47,448 nucleotides of DNA. It comes from an uncultured Clostridia bacterium. GTDB lineage: Bacteria; Bacillota; Clostridia; TANB77; CAG-508. A model generated the notes under the pieces. The model did not search any database and was not told the origin of the DNA. It worked only from the letters and a program-made list of their open reading frames with translations. The first letter of the stretch is position 1. Each line of letters starts with the position of its first letter. Shown here in pieces: positions 1 through 6,355 of this stretch. The position numbers and the translations under genes are program-made. The DNA is taken from the NCBI GenBank assembly GCA_934169575.1, contig CAKPOA010000010.1, forward strand, positions 1 through 47,448. Reading direction: 5' to 3'.

Positions 1-74
1 TTCTCTAATTGGTTGGCGATATATACCTCCAATACGGACTTTCACCGATTAGCTAAACGACATGCCTGTCGCAC
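1..74 (-). mobile_element. 5' end of a group IIC intron (partial, runs off left edge)
   Basis: Read on the minus strand from 74, the sequence starts GTGCGACAGGCATG and continues to GGTGAAAGTCCG. This matches the opening of domain I of bacterial group IIC introns such as that of Oceanobacillus iheyensis (GUGUG, then GGCAUG, then GGUGARAGUCC). The upstream exon ends with a terminator hairpin and T-run only four bases before the intron, which is the insertion preference known for class C introns. The rest of the ribozyme and any reverse transcriptase/maturase lie outside the window. The boundary is inferred from the GTGCG 5' consensus. Confidence 0.75.
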
Positions 75-78
75 TTAA

Positions 79-122
79 AAAAGAGATCTGAGCTAAAGTT
101 TTAACTCAAATCTCTTTTTTCT
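79..122 (-). terminator. Rho-independent terminator, insertion target of the group II intron
   Basis: On the minus strand, AAAAGAGAT...CTCAG-type arms form a stem followed directly by a six-base T-run and then the intron 5' end. It probably closes the transcription unit containing the upstream tRNAs or an unrecognised short transcript between 130 and 245. That 125-base stretch holds no convincing gene. It contains only a tandem TGGACAAGT repeat at 213-233. Confidence 0.7.
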
Positions 123-247
123 TCGGGACTTTTTTTACAGCCCCATGACAAATTTTTCTATCATTTTTATATTTTAACATTTACAATTTTATACTATATT
201 ATACCTAGTATATGGACAAGTTTTGGACAAGTACTCCTAATTTTGAT

Positions 248-282
248 AAAAAAACAAGACCTTCAAATTCTTGAAAGCCTTG
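248..282 (-). terminator. Terminator downstream of tRNA-Gln(TTG)
   Basis: The minus strand reads AAGGCTTTCAAG, loop, TTGAAGGTCTT, then G and seven T. The hairpin lies eight bases beyond the tRNA 3' end and ends the tRNA-His/tRNA-Gln transcript. Confidence 0.7.
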
Positions 283-289
283 ATATTAC

Positions 290-364
290 TGGCTGGGCTG
301 GTGGGATTCGAACACACGCATGCTAGAGTCAAAGTCTAGTGCCTTACCGCTTGGCTACAGCCCA
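290..364 (-). tRNA. tRNA-Gln (anticodon TTG)
   Basis: The minus strand gives a cloverleaf with acceptor TGGGCTG/CAGCCCA, discriminator G, encoded CCA, and an anticodon loop CTTTGAC flanked by CTAGA/TCTAG. The anticodon UUG reads CAA and CAG glutamine codons. The T-arm (GTGTG-TTCGAAT-CCCAC) has a U-C mismatch at the fourth pair, which is unusual. It is probably co-transcribed with tRNA-His from the promoter at 499-528. Confidence 0.93.
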
Positions 365-402
365 ATATTTAAAATTTTATTTTGTGAAACCCAAATTTTA
401 TA

Positions 403-480
403 TGGGGTGGAAGATGGGACTCGAACCCACGGTCTCCAGTGCCACAAACTGGCGCGTTAACCAGCTACGCTACATCCACC
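403..480 (-). tRNA. tRNA-His (anticodon GTG)
   Basis: The anticodon stem CCAGT/ACTGG encloses loop TTGTGGC, giving anticodon GUG. The extra 5' G (position 480) opposite C73, typical of tRNA-His, is present, and CCA is encoded. The acceptor arms GTGGATG and CTTCCAC pair except for one U-U opposition at the sixth pair. It lies between the promoter at 499-528 and tRNA-Gln(TTG). Confidence 0.93.
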
Positions 481-498
481 ACTTTCATCACAATATCT

Positions 499-528
499 AT
501 TGTACACCATAATAGTGGTATTTGTCAA
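499..528 (-). promoter_or_regulatory. Sigma-A promoter for tRNA-His/tRNA-Gln(TTG)
   Basis: The minus strand carries TTGACA (523-528), an 18-base spacer and TACAAT (499-504), about 20 bases upstream of mature tRNA-His. Confidence 0.7.
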
Positions 529-617
529 CTATTTTTGATAATTTTTTATTTTTTGTTTCAAAATTAACTTTAATCAAATCTTTCAATTACCTCAACATCA
601 ATAAAAAACTCAGAATT

Positions 618-668
618 AAAAAAAATAAATCCGCAAATGTTCTTTCAAATACTTTTACATTCGCAGAT
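618..668 (-). terminator. Terminator downstream of tRNA-Gln(CTG)
   Basis: On the minus strand, a long stem (ATCTGCGAATGT pairing with ACATTTGCGGAT, with G-U pairs) is followed by TTT-A-TTTTTTTT. It separates tRNA-Gln(CTG) from the promoter of the next tRNA pair. Confidence 0.65.
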
Positions 669-678
669 ATTTAATTAC

Positions 679-754
679 TGGCTGGGGTAGTAAGATTCGA
701 ACTTACGAAATGACCGGGTCAGAGCCGGTTGCCTTACCACTTGGCGATACCCCA
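679..754 (-). tRNA. tRNA-Gln (anticodon CTG)
   Basis: The acceptor is TGGGGTA/TACCCCA, with discriminator G and encoded CCA. The anticodon stem ACCGG/CCGGT encloses CTCTGAC, giving anticodon CUG. It is a second glutamine isoacceptor, reading CAG only. No clear dedicated promoter is seen. It follows the rplT terminator, so it may depend on read-through. Confidence 0.93.
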
Positions 755-795
755 ATATAAAAAAAATTTGCTTTTGCGAATTTGTGTGTAATATA

Positions 796-835
796 TTTTA
801 TAATAGAAAAGTTGCAAAACTTTTCTATTATAAAA
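796..835 (-). terminator. Strong palindromic terminator after rplT
   Basis: A perfect 18-bp inverted repeat (TTTTATAATAGAAAAGTT and its complement) with a GCAA loop lies 41 bases after the rplT stop. It is flanked by A/T runs on both sides, so it can work in both directions. A second small hairpin (GGGACA...TGTCCC, 841-857) sits between it and rplT. Confidence 0.75.
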
Positions 836-875
836 TTAATGGGACAAAAGCCTGTCCCACCCATTGTTTCATAAT

Positions 876-1226
876 TTATGCTTTTTTAGCAACATTTACA
901 ATTTCAGTAAAAGCTACTGGATCATTTACTGCTATTTCTGCAAGCATTTTTCTATTAATTGTTACATTAGCTTTTTTCAAACCTGCAATTAATTTACTAT
1001 ATGTAGTTCCATTCATTCTTGCAGCAGCATTAATTCTTGCTATCCATAATTTTCTAAAATCACTTTTTCTATCTTTTCTTCCAACATAAGCATATGATAA
1101 TGATTTTAAAACTGCTTGGTTAGCATTTCTAAATCTATAGTGTTTTGCACCATAATATCCTTTTGCTTGTTTTAATACTTTTTTATGTCTTTTTCTTGTT
1201 ATTTTTGCTGTTTTAACTCTTGCCAT
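876..1226 (-). CDS. rplT: 50S ribosomal protein L20
   Basis: L20 binds 23S rRNA early in assembly of the large ribosomal subunit. In Firmicutes it also represses its own operon by binding the infC leader. The 116-residue product has the family's usual length. It starts MARVKTAKITRKRHKKVLK and carries the characteristic KGYYGAKHYRFRNANQAV and KLWIARINAAAR motifs. The start is the ATG preceded by AAGGAGTG. It is the last gene of infC-rpmI-rplT, 19 bases after rpmI, and is followed by a palindromic terminator. Confidence 0.98.
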   Translation of the reverse strand: MARVKTAKITRKRHKKVLKQAKGYYGAKHYRFRNANQAVLKSLSYAYVGRKDRKSDFRKLWIARINAAARMNGTTYSKLIAGLKKANVTINRKMLAEIAVNDPVAFTEIVNVAKKA

Positions 1227-1245
1227 TACAATTCACTCCTTCCAA

Positions 1246-1449
1246 TTAATTACCATATGGTAATAATTTTTTTATAGTTTTTTCACATGATTTATCCGCA
1301 TACGCACCTGGACGTCTTGATGATAATTTTTGTCTTTTTGTTTTATTTGCTAATAAGTGTCTTCTATTAGCTGTTGTTCTTTTCACTTTACCTGTAGCTG
1401 TTAAAGAATATCTTTTTTTAGCAGCTTTATTTGTTTTCATTTTAGGCAT
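1246..1449 (-). CDS. rpmI: 50S ribosomal protein L35
   Basis: L35 is a small basic protein of the large ribosomal subunit. The 67-residue product starts MPKMKTNKAAKKRYSLTATG and has the typical KVKRTTANRRHLLANKT core. The ATG is preceded by AAAGGAG. It lies between infC (40 bases upstream) and rplT, the conserved bacterial order, so the three are co-transcribed from the promoter at 2127-2155. Confidence 0.98.
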   Translation of the reverse strand: MPKMKTNKAAKKRYSLTATGKVKRTTANRRHLLANKTKRQKLSSRRPGAYADKSCEKTIKKLLPYGN

Positions 1450-1489
1450 AATAAAAAACTCCTTTCAAAATAAAATTTATATATATTAA

Positions 1490-1999
1490 TTAAGCTTTTT
1501 TAGCTAGCATAATAAACATGTTTTTACCTTCTAATTTTGGTTTTTTTTCTACAACTGCAATATCAGAAAGTTCATCAATAAATTTATTTAATACAGTTTC
1601 ACCCATTTTAGAATTATTAATTTCTCTTCCTCTAAATCTAACTGTAATTTTTAGTTTATTTCCACCTTCGATAAATTTTCTTGCATTTTTTGCTTTAAAT
1701 CCAAAATCATGTTCTTCAATATTTGGAGTAATTCTAATTTCTTTAATCTCCAAAGTTTTTTGTTTCTTTTTTGCTTCTTTTTCTTTTTTAGCCTGTTCAA
1801 ATTTATATTTACCATAGTTCATTATTTTACAAACTGGTGGCTTTGCATTTGGAGCAACTAATACTAAATCTAATTTTTTTTCTTCTACTATCTCTAATGC
1901 ATCTCTTAAATTTAATACACCTAATTTTTCTCCATTTTCTCCTATAACTTGAACTTCTCTAGCTCTTATTTGACCATTTATTGGCAATTCTTGTTTTAT
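1490..1999 (-). CDS. infC: Translation initiation factor IF-3, probable ATA start
   Basis: IF-3 binds the 30S subunit, blocks 50S joining and proofreads start-codon choice. The product has both IF-3 domains, with ELPINGQIRAREVQVIGENG near the N-terminus, the VVEKKPKLEGKNMFIMLA end, and the basic linker KKEKEAKKKQKT. Reading could begin at ATG 2014 or 2053, but ATG 2014 lies inside the Shine-Dalgarno (ATGGAGGTG). With GGAGGTG as ribosome site and a TTTTTT spacer, the best start is ATA at 1999, giving 169 residues, the family length. Rare non-AUG starts (AUU in E. coli) let IF-3 limit its own synthesis, and the same feedback is inferred here. Confidence 0.93.
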   Translation of the reverse strand: MKQELPINGQIRAREVQVIGENGEKLGVLNLRDALEIVEEKKLDLVLVAPNAKPPVCKIMNYGKYKFEQAKKEKEAKKKQKTLEIKEIRITPNIEEHDFGFKAKNARKFIEGGNKLKITVRFRGREINNSKMGETVLNKFIDELSDIAVVEKKPKLEGKNMFIMLAKKA

Positions 2000-2014
2000 A
2001 AAAAACACCTCCAT

Positions 2015-2120
2015 AAAAAAATTGACTTTGTTACAAGCCAATAAAATCCACAATAAAAAATATTAATCAACCTTTTTCCAATGAGATAAGGTGAAGAGTG
2101 GATGCCTCTTTCTTGTAACT
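2015..2120 (-). promoter_or_regulatory. infC-rpmI-rplT mRNA leader, candidate L20-type autoregulatory leader
   Basis: About 110 bases separate the promoter from the infC ribosome site. The leader contains AAGAGGCATCC-ACTCTTCACCTTATCT, which can fold as a short stem followed by a CACCUU-containing segment, as I recall for clostridial infC leaders. The family assignment is from memory and the fold is not computed. An Infernal search against the Rfam L20 leader models would decide. Confidence 0.4.
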
Positions 2121-2126
2121 TTAAAT

Positions 2127-2155
2127 ATTATATCTCAAAATACTTGATTTGTCAA
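2127..2155 (-). promoter_or_regulatory. Consensus sigma-A promoter of infC-rpmI-rplT
   Basis: The minus strand carries TTGACA (2150-2155), a 17-base spacer and TATAAT (2127-2132), both perfect consensus. It drives the ribosomal operon through the leader at 2015-2120. Confidence 0.85.
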
Positions 2156-2190
2156 TAGTTTTTCTGCAATAAATCTCAAATGGTTTTATA

Positions 2191-2296
2191 AAGTTACTAG
2201 TCAGCCTTTTTAAATTTATTTTCTGAATATGTGTATGAAAAAATAATTTCATACACATATTTAGGTTTAAATCTCTTTGTGGCTGACCAGTAACTT
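2191..2296. repeat. Palindromic intergenic repeat, short form (copy A)
   Basis: The ends are AAGTTACTAGTCAGCC and its near-complement GGCTGACCAGTAACTT. The inside is a perfect 15-bp stem (AATATGTGTATGAAA) with a 6-base loop. It shares ends and subterminal CTAAATATG-type arms with the longer copies at 4749, 11943 and 24505 but lacks their roughly 100-base core. The family behaves like a MITE: intergenic, non-coding, with terminal inverted repeats. Confidence 0.75.
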
Positions 2297-2297
2297 T

Positions 2298-2334
2298 AAA
2301 AAAAATACAAGCATTGCTACTTGTATTTTTTTTT
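2298..2334 (-). terminator. Terminator after the VirD4/TraG-like gene
   Basis: AAAAATACAAG and CTTGTATTTTT flank an 8-base loop, with A- and T-runs outside. It lies just beyond the stop at 2338 and can act on both strands. Confidence 0.7.
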
Positions 2335-2337
2335 AAT

Positions 2338-4647
2338 TTATTCATTATTTTTTAAATTAATTACAATTGCTCCCTCTTCATCAAAAGAATATTTTGTACT
2401 TGCATTTTGTACTGGATTATATTCATCATCTGAATCTTTAAAATTCAATTTTTTAGGATCAAATTTTGTAGATTTATTTGAATTTTCTGTGTCATCAAAA
2501 TCACCAGTACCTGTTGAGTATTTAGCAAAATTGTATTTTTTAGATTGATGCTTTTCTTTATGTTTTGAAGCAAGTCTTGAACAAACACCCTCTCCTATTA
2601 CAGGTTTTCCACCATCATTTAAAATTTTATATGCACAATGGTTTGTTCCTAAAGTTTGTAATCTTCCAGCTGGTAGTTTAGTTTTATAATCATATTTAAC
2701 ACCACTTAAAGTTGAGCCCATCTTATCTTTAGCTCCATCATAGCTTTGAGTAAATTGCCATTGTTTCCAGTTACCAATTTCATCAGACCACCATTTTAAT
2801 TCATTGATTGGTGATGAACCACCAGTATATATTTTATTTTGGCAATTTCCTAAAACAACACTGTTGAAATTATCTTTATCAGCATTTGGATCAAATTGTG
2901 ATATACTTTGTGCTGATATTGTTGTTGCGACTCTATATTTTCTATATAAAGTGAACATTGCTTCTGTATCTTTAGATAGAAAATCTGGAAATTCATCAAT
3001 GTATAAAAAGTGTGGTATACGTGTTTTCTCATTTCCTGGTCTTTTTAATATTGCATGTTGTAAAGAAAGTAAGAAAAATAGCCCAAATGCTTTATGTGCA
3101 ACTTTTCCTGATTCTCCACGTCTTGTACATACAAATGTAATTTTTCCATTTTTTAATACATCATCAAAATTAATATTATTATATCTATTGCATAAAATTG
3201 TGCGTATAGATGGTGCTCTTAGTAAGTTTTCTAATCTGCTTGCTATAAAATATGCATTTGATTCTGTTTCAGCTCTTCCCTTTGCATTTTCAAAAAATGT
3301 TCTTTCAAAATAAGATATTTCCATTTGATATTTTTCTGCAAGCTCTTCATCTTTTTTCAATACTTTACACATTTTTTCAACTAATGCAAAATTAGATAAT
3401 AAAGTTAATAAATCTGCCATATTAGGTAATGCACCTTCATGCATTTTAGGATATATAACTTTTAATAAAATTGTTAAATTTTCTAATATTTGTAAAAATG
3501 CCTCTTCTTTATATGTATCTCTAATTTCATTTTGTTCTGATGAGGCAATTCCTTGTAATGTTGAAGAAATAATAACTGCTATCTGAGTTGGATCATCATA
3601 TGTAAATGGATTTAAGCCAATAGATTTTCCAGCTTGTGATGGATCAACTAATTCATACTCTATATCATAATTGTCACAAACTTTCATCATTGTAGATAAT
3701 GTTTCATAATCTGGTGACATATATGTTAATCCCATATTTTTATATACATTCCCTGATAATACCATTTTCTGAACAAAAGTATTAAATAATGTTTCTTTGC
3801 CAAAAGCCGGTATTAACATATCTAATGTAAAATTTTTATTTAGGTAATCATTACTATATGGTGCTTGCAAATTTGCAATTCCAGTTTTTAGAGCTGTAAA
3901 CCCAAGCTCTTTTGAAGATTCTTTAAAAAAGTATTTTTTTTCTATATCTTGTCCAATCATAGGTTCAAATATTTCAGAAGTTTTTCCTGTCCCTGAGCTT
4001 CCACATACAAGTAATGATTGGAATCTACGCTCTTCAGGCATTGAAATCATCTTGTTATTATCAAAATCCTTAAATAATGTTACATCACACATATATGGAC
4101 CATGTTTTGCTTTTGGATTTGATAAACTAATTCCTTTGAAATCCCATAATGATTTATATGCTGTCTGATTATCATCAATTTTAAATATTACAAATTTTAA
4201 AAATGGATAAAATGTTGTTAAAGGTAAATATAATGATAAGGCACAAAATGCAGGCCTTATAAGTTCAGAATAATTTGTTACAATTGTTATATAATTTGGT
4301 GATGACATAAAAATTAGCCATACTCCCATATTTAAAAACTGTGTAAACATTGATATAACTATAACATAAAATCCTATCATAAATGTATAAAACAAGGTTA
4401 CTTTAGATGGTCTTGTATCTGCAAAAGATGAACTTCCTGCAAAAGCATATGCAAATACTGGACATGCAATTGCAAATGTATATGCTATTGGTCCCCAATA
4501 TGAATTTGGTACACCAGTAAGAGCCATAAATATCATTTCTACAATTCTATCTACACCTATATATATTGTAATTAATGTTAATATAAATGTTGCAAATGTG
4601 TTTCTATTAACATTTAATTTTTTCAAAAACTTGTCTACATATTTCAT
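2338..4647 (-). CDS. VirD4/TraG-like membrane ATPase (type IV coupling-protein family)
   Basis: Members of this family are hexameric membrane ATPases that bring DNA or protein substrates to a type IV secretion channel. The N-terminal 160 residues hold four hydrophobic segments. The cytoplasmic part has Walker A GSSGTGKT (about residue 216) and Walker B FLYIDEF (about 549), followed by the TraG-like ISAQSISQFDP segment. The C-terminal 70 residues are charged and low-complexity. ATG 4647 has AAAGGG upstream at a long spacing. A TTG at 4668 in the same frame is an alternative. No relaxase, VirB4 or other conjugation gene lies nearby, so the substrate and role are unknown. Hairpin repeats of the same family flank it on both sides. 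Confidence 0.8.
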   Translation of the reverse strand: MKYVDKFLKKLNVNRNTFATFILTLITIYIGVDRIVEMIFMALTGVPNSYWGPIAYTFAIACPVFAYAFAGSSSFADTRPSKVTLFYTFMIGFYVIVISMFTQFLNMGVWLIFMSSPNYITIVTNYSELIRPAFCALSLYLPLTTFYPFLKFVIFKIDDNQTAYKSLWDFKGISLSNPKAKHGPYMCDVTLFKDFDNNKMISMPEERRFQSLLVCGSSGTGKTSEIFEPMIGQDIEKKYFFKESSKELGFTALKTGIANLQAPYSNDYLNKNFTLDMLIPAFGKETLFNTFVQKMVLSGNVYKNMGLTYMSPDYETLSTMMKVCDNYDIEYELVDPSQAGKSIGLNPFTYDDPTQIAVIISSTLQGIASSEQNEIRDTYKEEAFLQILENLTILLKVIYPKMHEGALPNMADLLTLLSNFALVEKMCKVLKKDEELAEKYQMEISYFERTFFENAKGRAETESNAYFIASRLENLLRAPSIRTILCNRYNNINFDDVLKNGKITFVCTRRGESGKVAHKAFGLFFLLSLQHAILKRPGNEKTRIPHFLYIDEFPDFLSKDTEAMFTLYRKYRVATTISAQSISQFDPNADKDNFNSVVLGNCQNKIYTGGSSPINELKWWSDEIGNWKQWQFTQSYDGAKDKMGSTLSGVKYDYKTKLPAGRLQTLGTNHCAYKILNDGGKPVIGEGVCSRLASKHKEKHQSKKYNFAKYSTGTGDFDDTENSNKSTKFDPKKLNFKDSDDEYNPVQNASTKYSFDEEGAIVINLKNNE

Positions 4648-4748
4648 AAATAATCTAATCCCTTTCAATTTTCTCTACATCTATTATCTTATAAAATCAC
4701 AAAAAAAACAAGTCTTTTTGCCAAAAAAGTCAATTTTTTTGCTATTTG

Positions 4749-4963
4749 ATAGTTACAAGTCAGCCTTAGAGTAATTTAAATCTAAATATGTATATAAAAT
4801 TATTTTTTAAATACTGCGTAAGCGATCAAACGAATGAAATGAGTGCGATTGGAGCAATTTTCATTTATTTATTTTTAATTATGGAAATTGCGACTGCAAA
4901 GTATGTAAAAATATTTTATATACATATTTAGGTAATAAATTTAAAAAGCTGACCATCAACTAT
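4749..4963. repeat. Palindromic intergenic repeat, long form (copy B)
   Basis: The ends ATAGTTACAAGTCAGC and GCTGACCATCAACTAT are inverted. The subterminal arms CTAAATATGTATATAAAAT/TTTTATATACATATTTAGG also pair. The core (about 4812-4912) contains GCGTAAGCGATCAAACGA, GAGTGCGATTGGAGCAATTT and ATGGAAATTGCGACTGC, nearly identical in copies C and D. The right end supplies the TAG stop of the neighbouring transporter gene. The gene-free stretch 4648-4959 holds this repeat plus about 100 AT-rich bases, where only weak promoter-like boxes are visible. Confidence 0.8.
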
Positions 4964-5808
4964 AATATAATTTGCAAAATTATTCCTGAAATCATTCCTA
5001 TTGCATAAAGTAAACCTACTATTGAAATATTTTCTTTTAAATTTTTATTTGATTTAAATAAAATAATTAGCCCCACACCTGCACTTGTTAATAATCCAGA
5101 TATTAAGCAAGGCATATTAATAATATTTTGTAAATATAAATTTGTTATAATAACAGAAGCTGCACAATTCGGAATTAAGCCAATTAAACTTACTAAAATA
5201 GGTCCTAAAAATACATTATTTCCAATAAATTCTGAGATATTGTCTTCTCCTATAAAATAAACACAAGAACTTATCATTAATGTAACTATGAAAATATATA
5301 TTGTTATATTAAAGGTATGTTTAACAGCTGATTTAACTATTCCTTTTTGGTCACAATGACAATGGTCATGTTCACACATATCTTCAATCTTTTGTTTTTC
5401 AATTTTACCTTTATTTTTCAAATTTAAGCAAAAATCTATTAAACATCCAAAAATAATACCAATAACAAGTTTTATACCTATGATTTTTAAAATAACATAA
5501 ATTGGTACTGACTCTGATATAAATATTGGTATCATTTCATCTGAAGTTGACAAATAAACGGCAATTAATGTTCCTAAACTTATCACTCTTGTTGCATATA
5601 AGCTAGTTGCTGATGCAGAAAATCCACATTGTGGAATTACACCAACAATTCCGCCAACAATAGGTCCAAATTTACCAGCTTTTTTTATTGTTTTTTTAGA
5701 TTTATCATTCATCTTATGTTCAATATATTCCATTATTAAATATGTTATAAATAAAAACGGCAATAATTTTAATGTATCTATAATAGAATCCTGAAAAATT
5801 TCTAACAT
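4960..5808 (-). CDS. ArsP_2-type heavy-metal (putative manganese) exporter
   Basis: A 282-residue polytopic membrane protein with about eight hydrophobic segments in two similar halves. Each half carries a proline/cysteine/small-residue motif (GVIPQCGFSASATSLY near residue 57 and GLIPNCAASVIITNLY near 213), the hallmark of the ArsP_2 / putative manganese transporter family. A cytoplasmic loop between the halves has CEHDHCHCDQ, a likely metal-binding site. It probably exports a divalent metal; the substrate is inferred from family naming only. The ATG follows AAAGGATATAAT. No yybP-ykoY riboswitch is visible in the short leader. The stop codon lies inside repeat copy B. Confidence 0.75.
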   Translation of the reverse strand: MLEIFQDSIIDTLKLLPFLFITYLIMEYIEHKMNDKSKKTIKKAGKFGPIVGGIVGVIPQCGFSASATSLYATRVISLGTLIAVYLSTSDEMIPIFISESVPIYVILKIIGIKLVIGIIFGCLIDFCLNLKNKGKIEKQKIEDMCEHDHCHCDQKGIVKSAVKHTFNITIYIFIVTLMISSCVYFIGEDNISEFIGNNVFLGPILVSLIGLIPNCAASVIITNLYLQNIINMPCLISGLLTSAGVGLIILFKSNKNLKENISIVGLLYAIGMISGIILQIIL

Positions 5809-5833
5809 ATTATATCCTTTCTAATAAGAATAA

Positions 5834-5857
5834 AAGTTGCAGAATCATCTACAACTT
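5834..5857 (-). terminator. Terminator between the LAYTG protein and the metal exporter
   Basis: The minus strand forms AAGTTGTAGA, a short loop, then TCTGCAACTT followed by TTATT. It lies between the upstream small surface-protein gene and the exporter. Incomplete termination could let the exporter be co-expressed, since no separate strong promoter is seen. Confidence 0.55.
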
Positions 5858-5884
5858 CTATAAACTATATATATTTATATATTT

Positions 5885-6277
5885 TTATTTTATGTTTTTG
5901 TAGTCTTGGATTTTTCTAAATGAATATACAGCTACAAAAGCTCCTAATACAACTGTTACTGCAACTATTCCATTTATACTTTCACTTCCTGTATATGCAA
6001 GAGAGTTAGTTGCTTTTGAATTAGTATTTGTATTATTAATTGTATTATTTCTATTAGTATTTACTACACCTGAACCAGTGTTAGTATTTGTATTTAATCC
6101 TGTACTTGTGTTTGTTCCAGTTATACCTGTATTAGTGTTTGTATTTGATATATTTCCACCAACGATACTTGGATCATCCCAATCTACATCATTTGCTGCA
6201 GATACATAATTTGTAAATCCACAAATTAACATTAAACTTAATCCTATAACTACTATAGATTTTACTAAATTTCTCAT
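5885..6277 (-). CDS. Small secreted Asn/Thr-rich surface protein with LAYTG sorting-like signal
   Basis: 130 residues. A signal peptide (basic MRNLVK, hydrophobic core to about residue 28, VSA-A cleavage) is followed by an acidic stretch and then NTNTNTG-type low-complexity repeats (about 43-90). The end is LAYTGSES, a 20-residue hydrophobic segment and the basic tail FRKIQDYKNIK. The layout is that of a cell-wall anchored protein with an LPXTG-like (here LAxTG) sortase signal. The LAxTG variant is known for class E sortases. The sortase itself is not in the window. ATG follows AAGGAGAG. Function unknown; a spacer or stalk-type wall protein is possible. Confidence 0.6.
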   Translation of the reverse strand: MRNLVKSIVVIGLSLMLICGFTNYVSAANDVDWDDPSIVGGNISNTNTNTGITGTNTSTGLNTNTNTGSGVVNTNRNNTINNTNTNSKATNSLAYTGSESINGIVAVTVVLGAFVAVYSFRKIQDYKNIK

Positions 6278-6315
6278 TTTTATATTCTCTCCTTTTTAAC
6301 TTTTTTTCACTTTAC

Positions 6316-6344
6316 ATTATACAACTTTTTTTTTTATCTGTCAA
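6316..6344 (-). promoter_or_regulatory. Sigma-A promoter of the LAYTG protein gene
   Basis: The minus strand carries TTGACA (6339-6344), a 17-base A-rich spacer and TATAAT (6316-6321), 39 bases from the ATG. The perfect boxes suggest strong expression. Confidence 0.85.
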
Positions 6345-6355
6345 GCACTTAATTT

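Noticed and set aside
130..245. Integrase tail or small RNA between the tRNA cluster and the intron
   Set aside because: Only a tandem TGGACAAGT motif and imperfect promoter boxes are seen. The short open stretch is not convincing as a gene.
784..1089. Plus-strand open frame opposite rplT
   Set aside because: It is antisense to a conserved ribosomal protein gene, with no ribosome site and a shadow-like composition.
2121..2345. Minus-strand 74-residue open frame
   Set aside because: It runs through the infC promoter, repeat copy A and a terminator, so it is not a gene.
5809..5884. Manganese (yybP-ykoY) riboswitch in front of the metal exporter
   Set aside because: The interval is only 76 bases and is explained by the terminator hairpin of the upstream gene. 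No conserved riboswitch core is visible.
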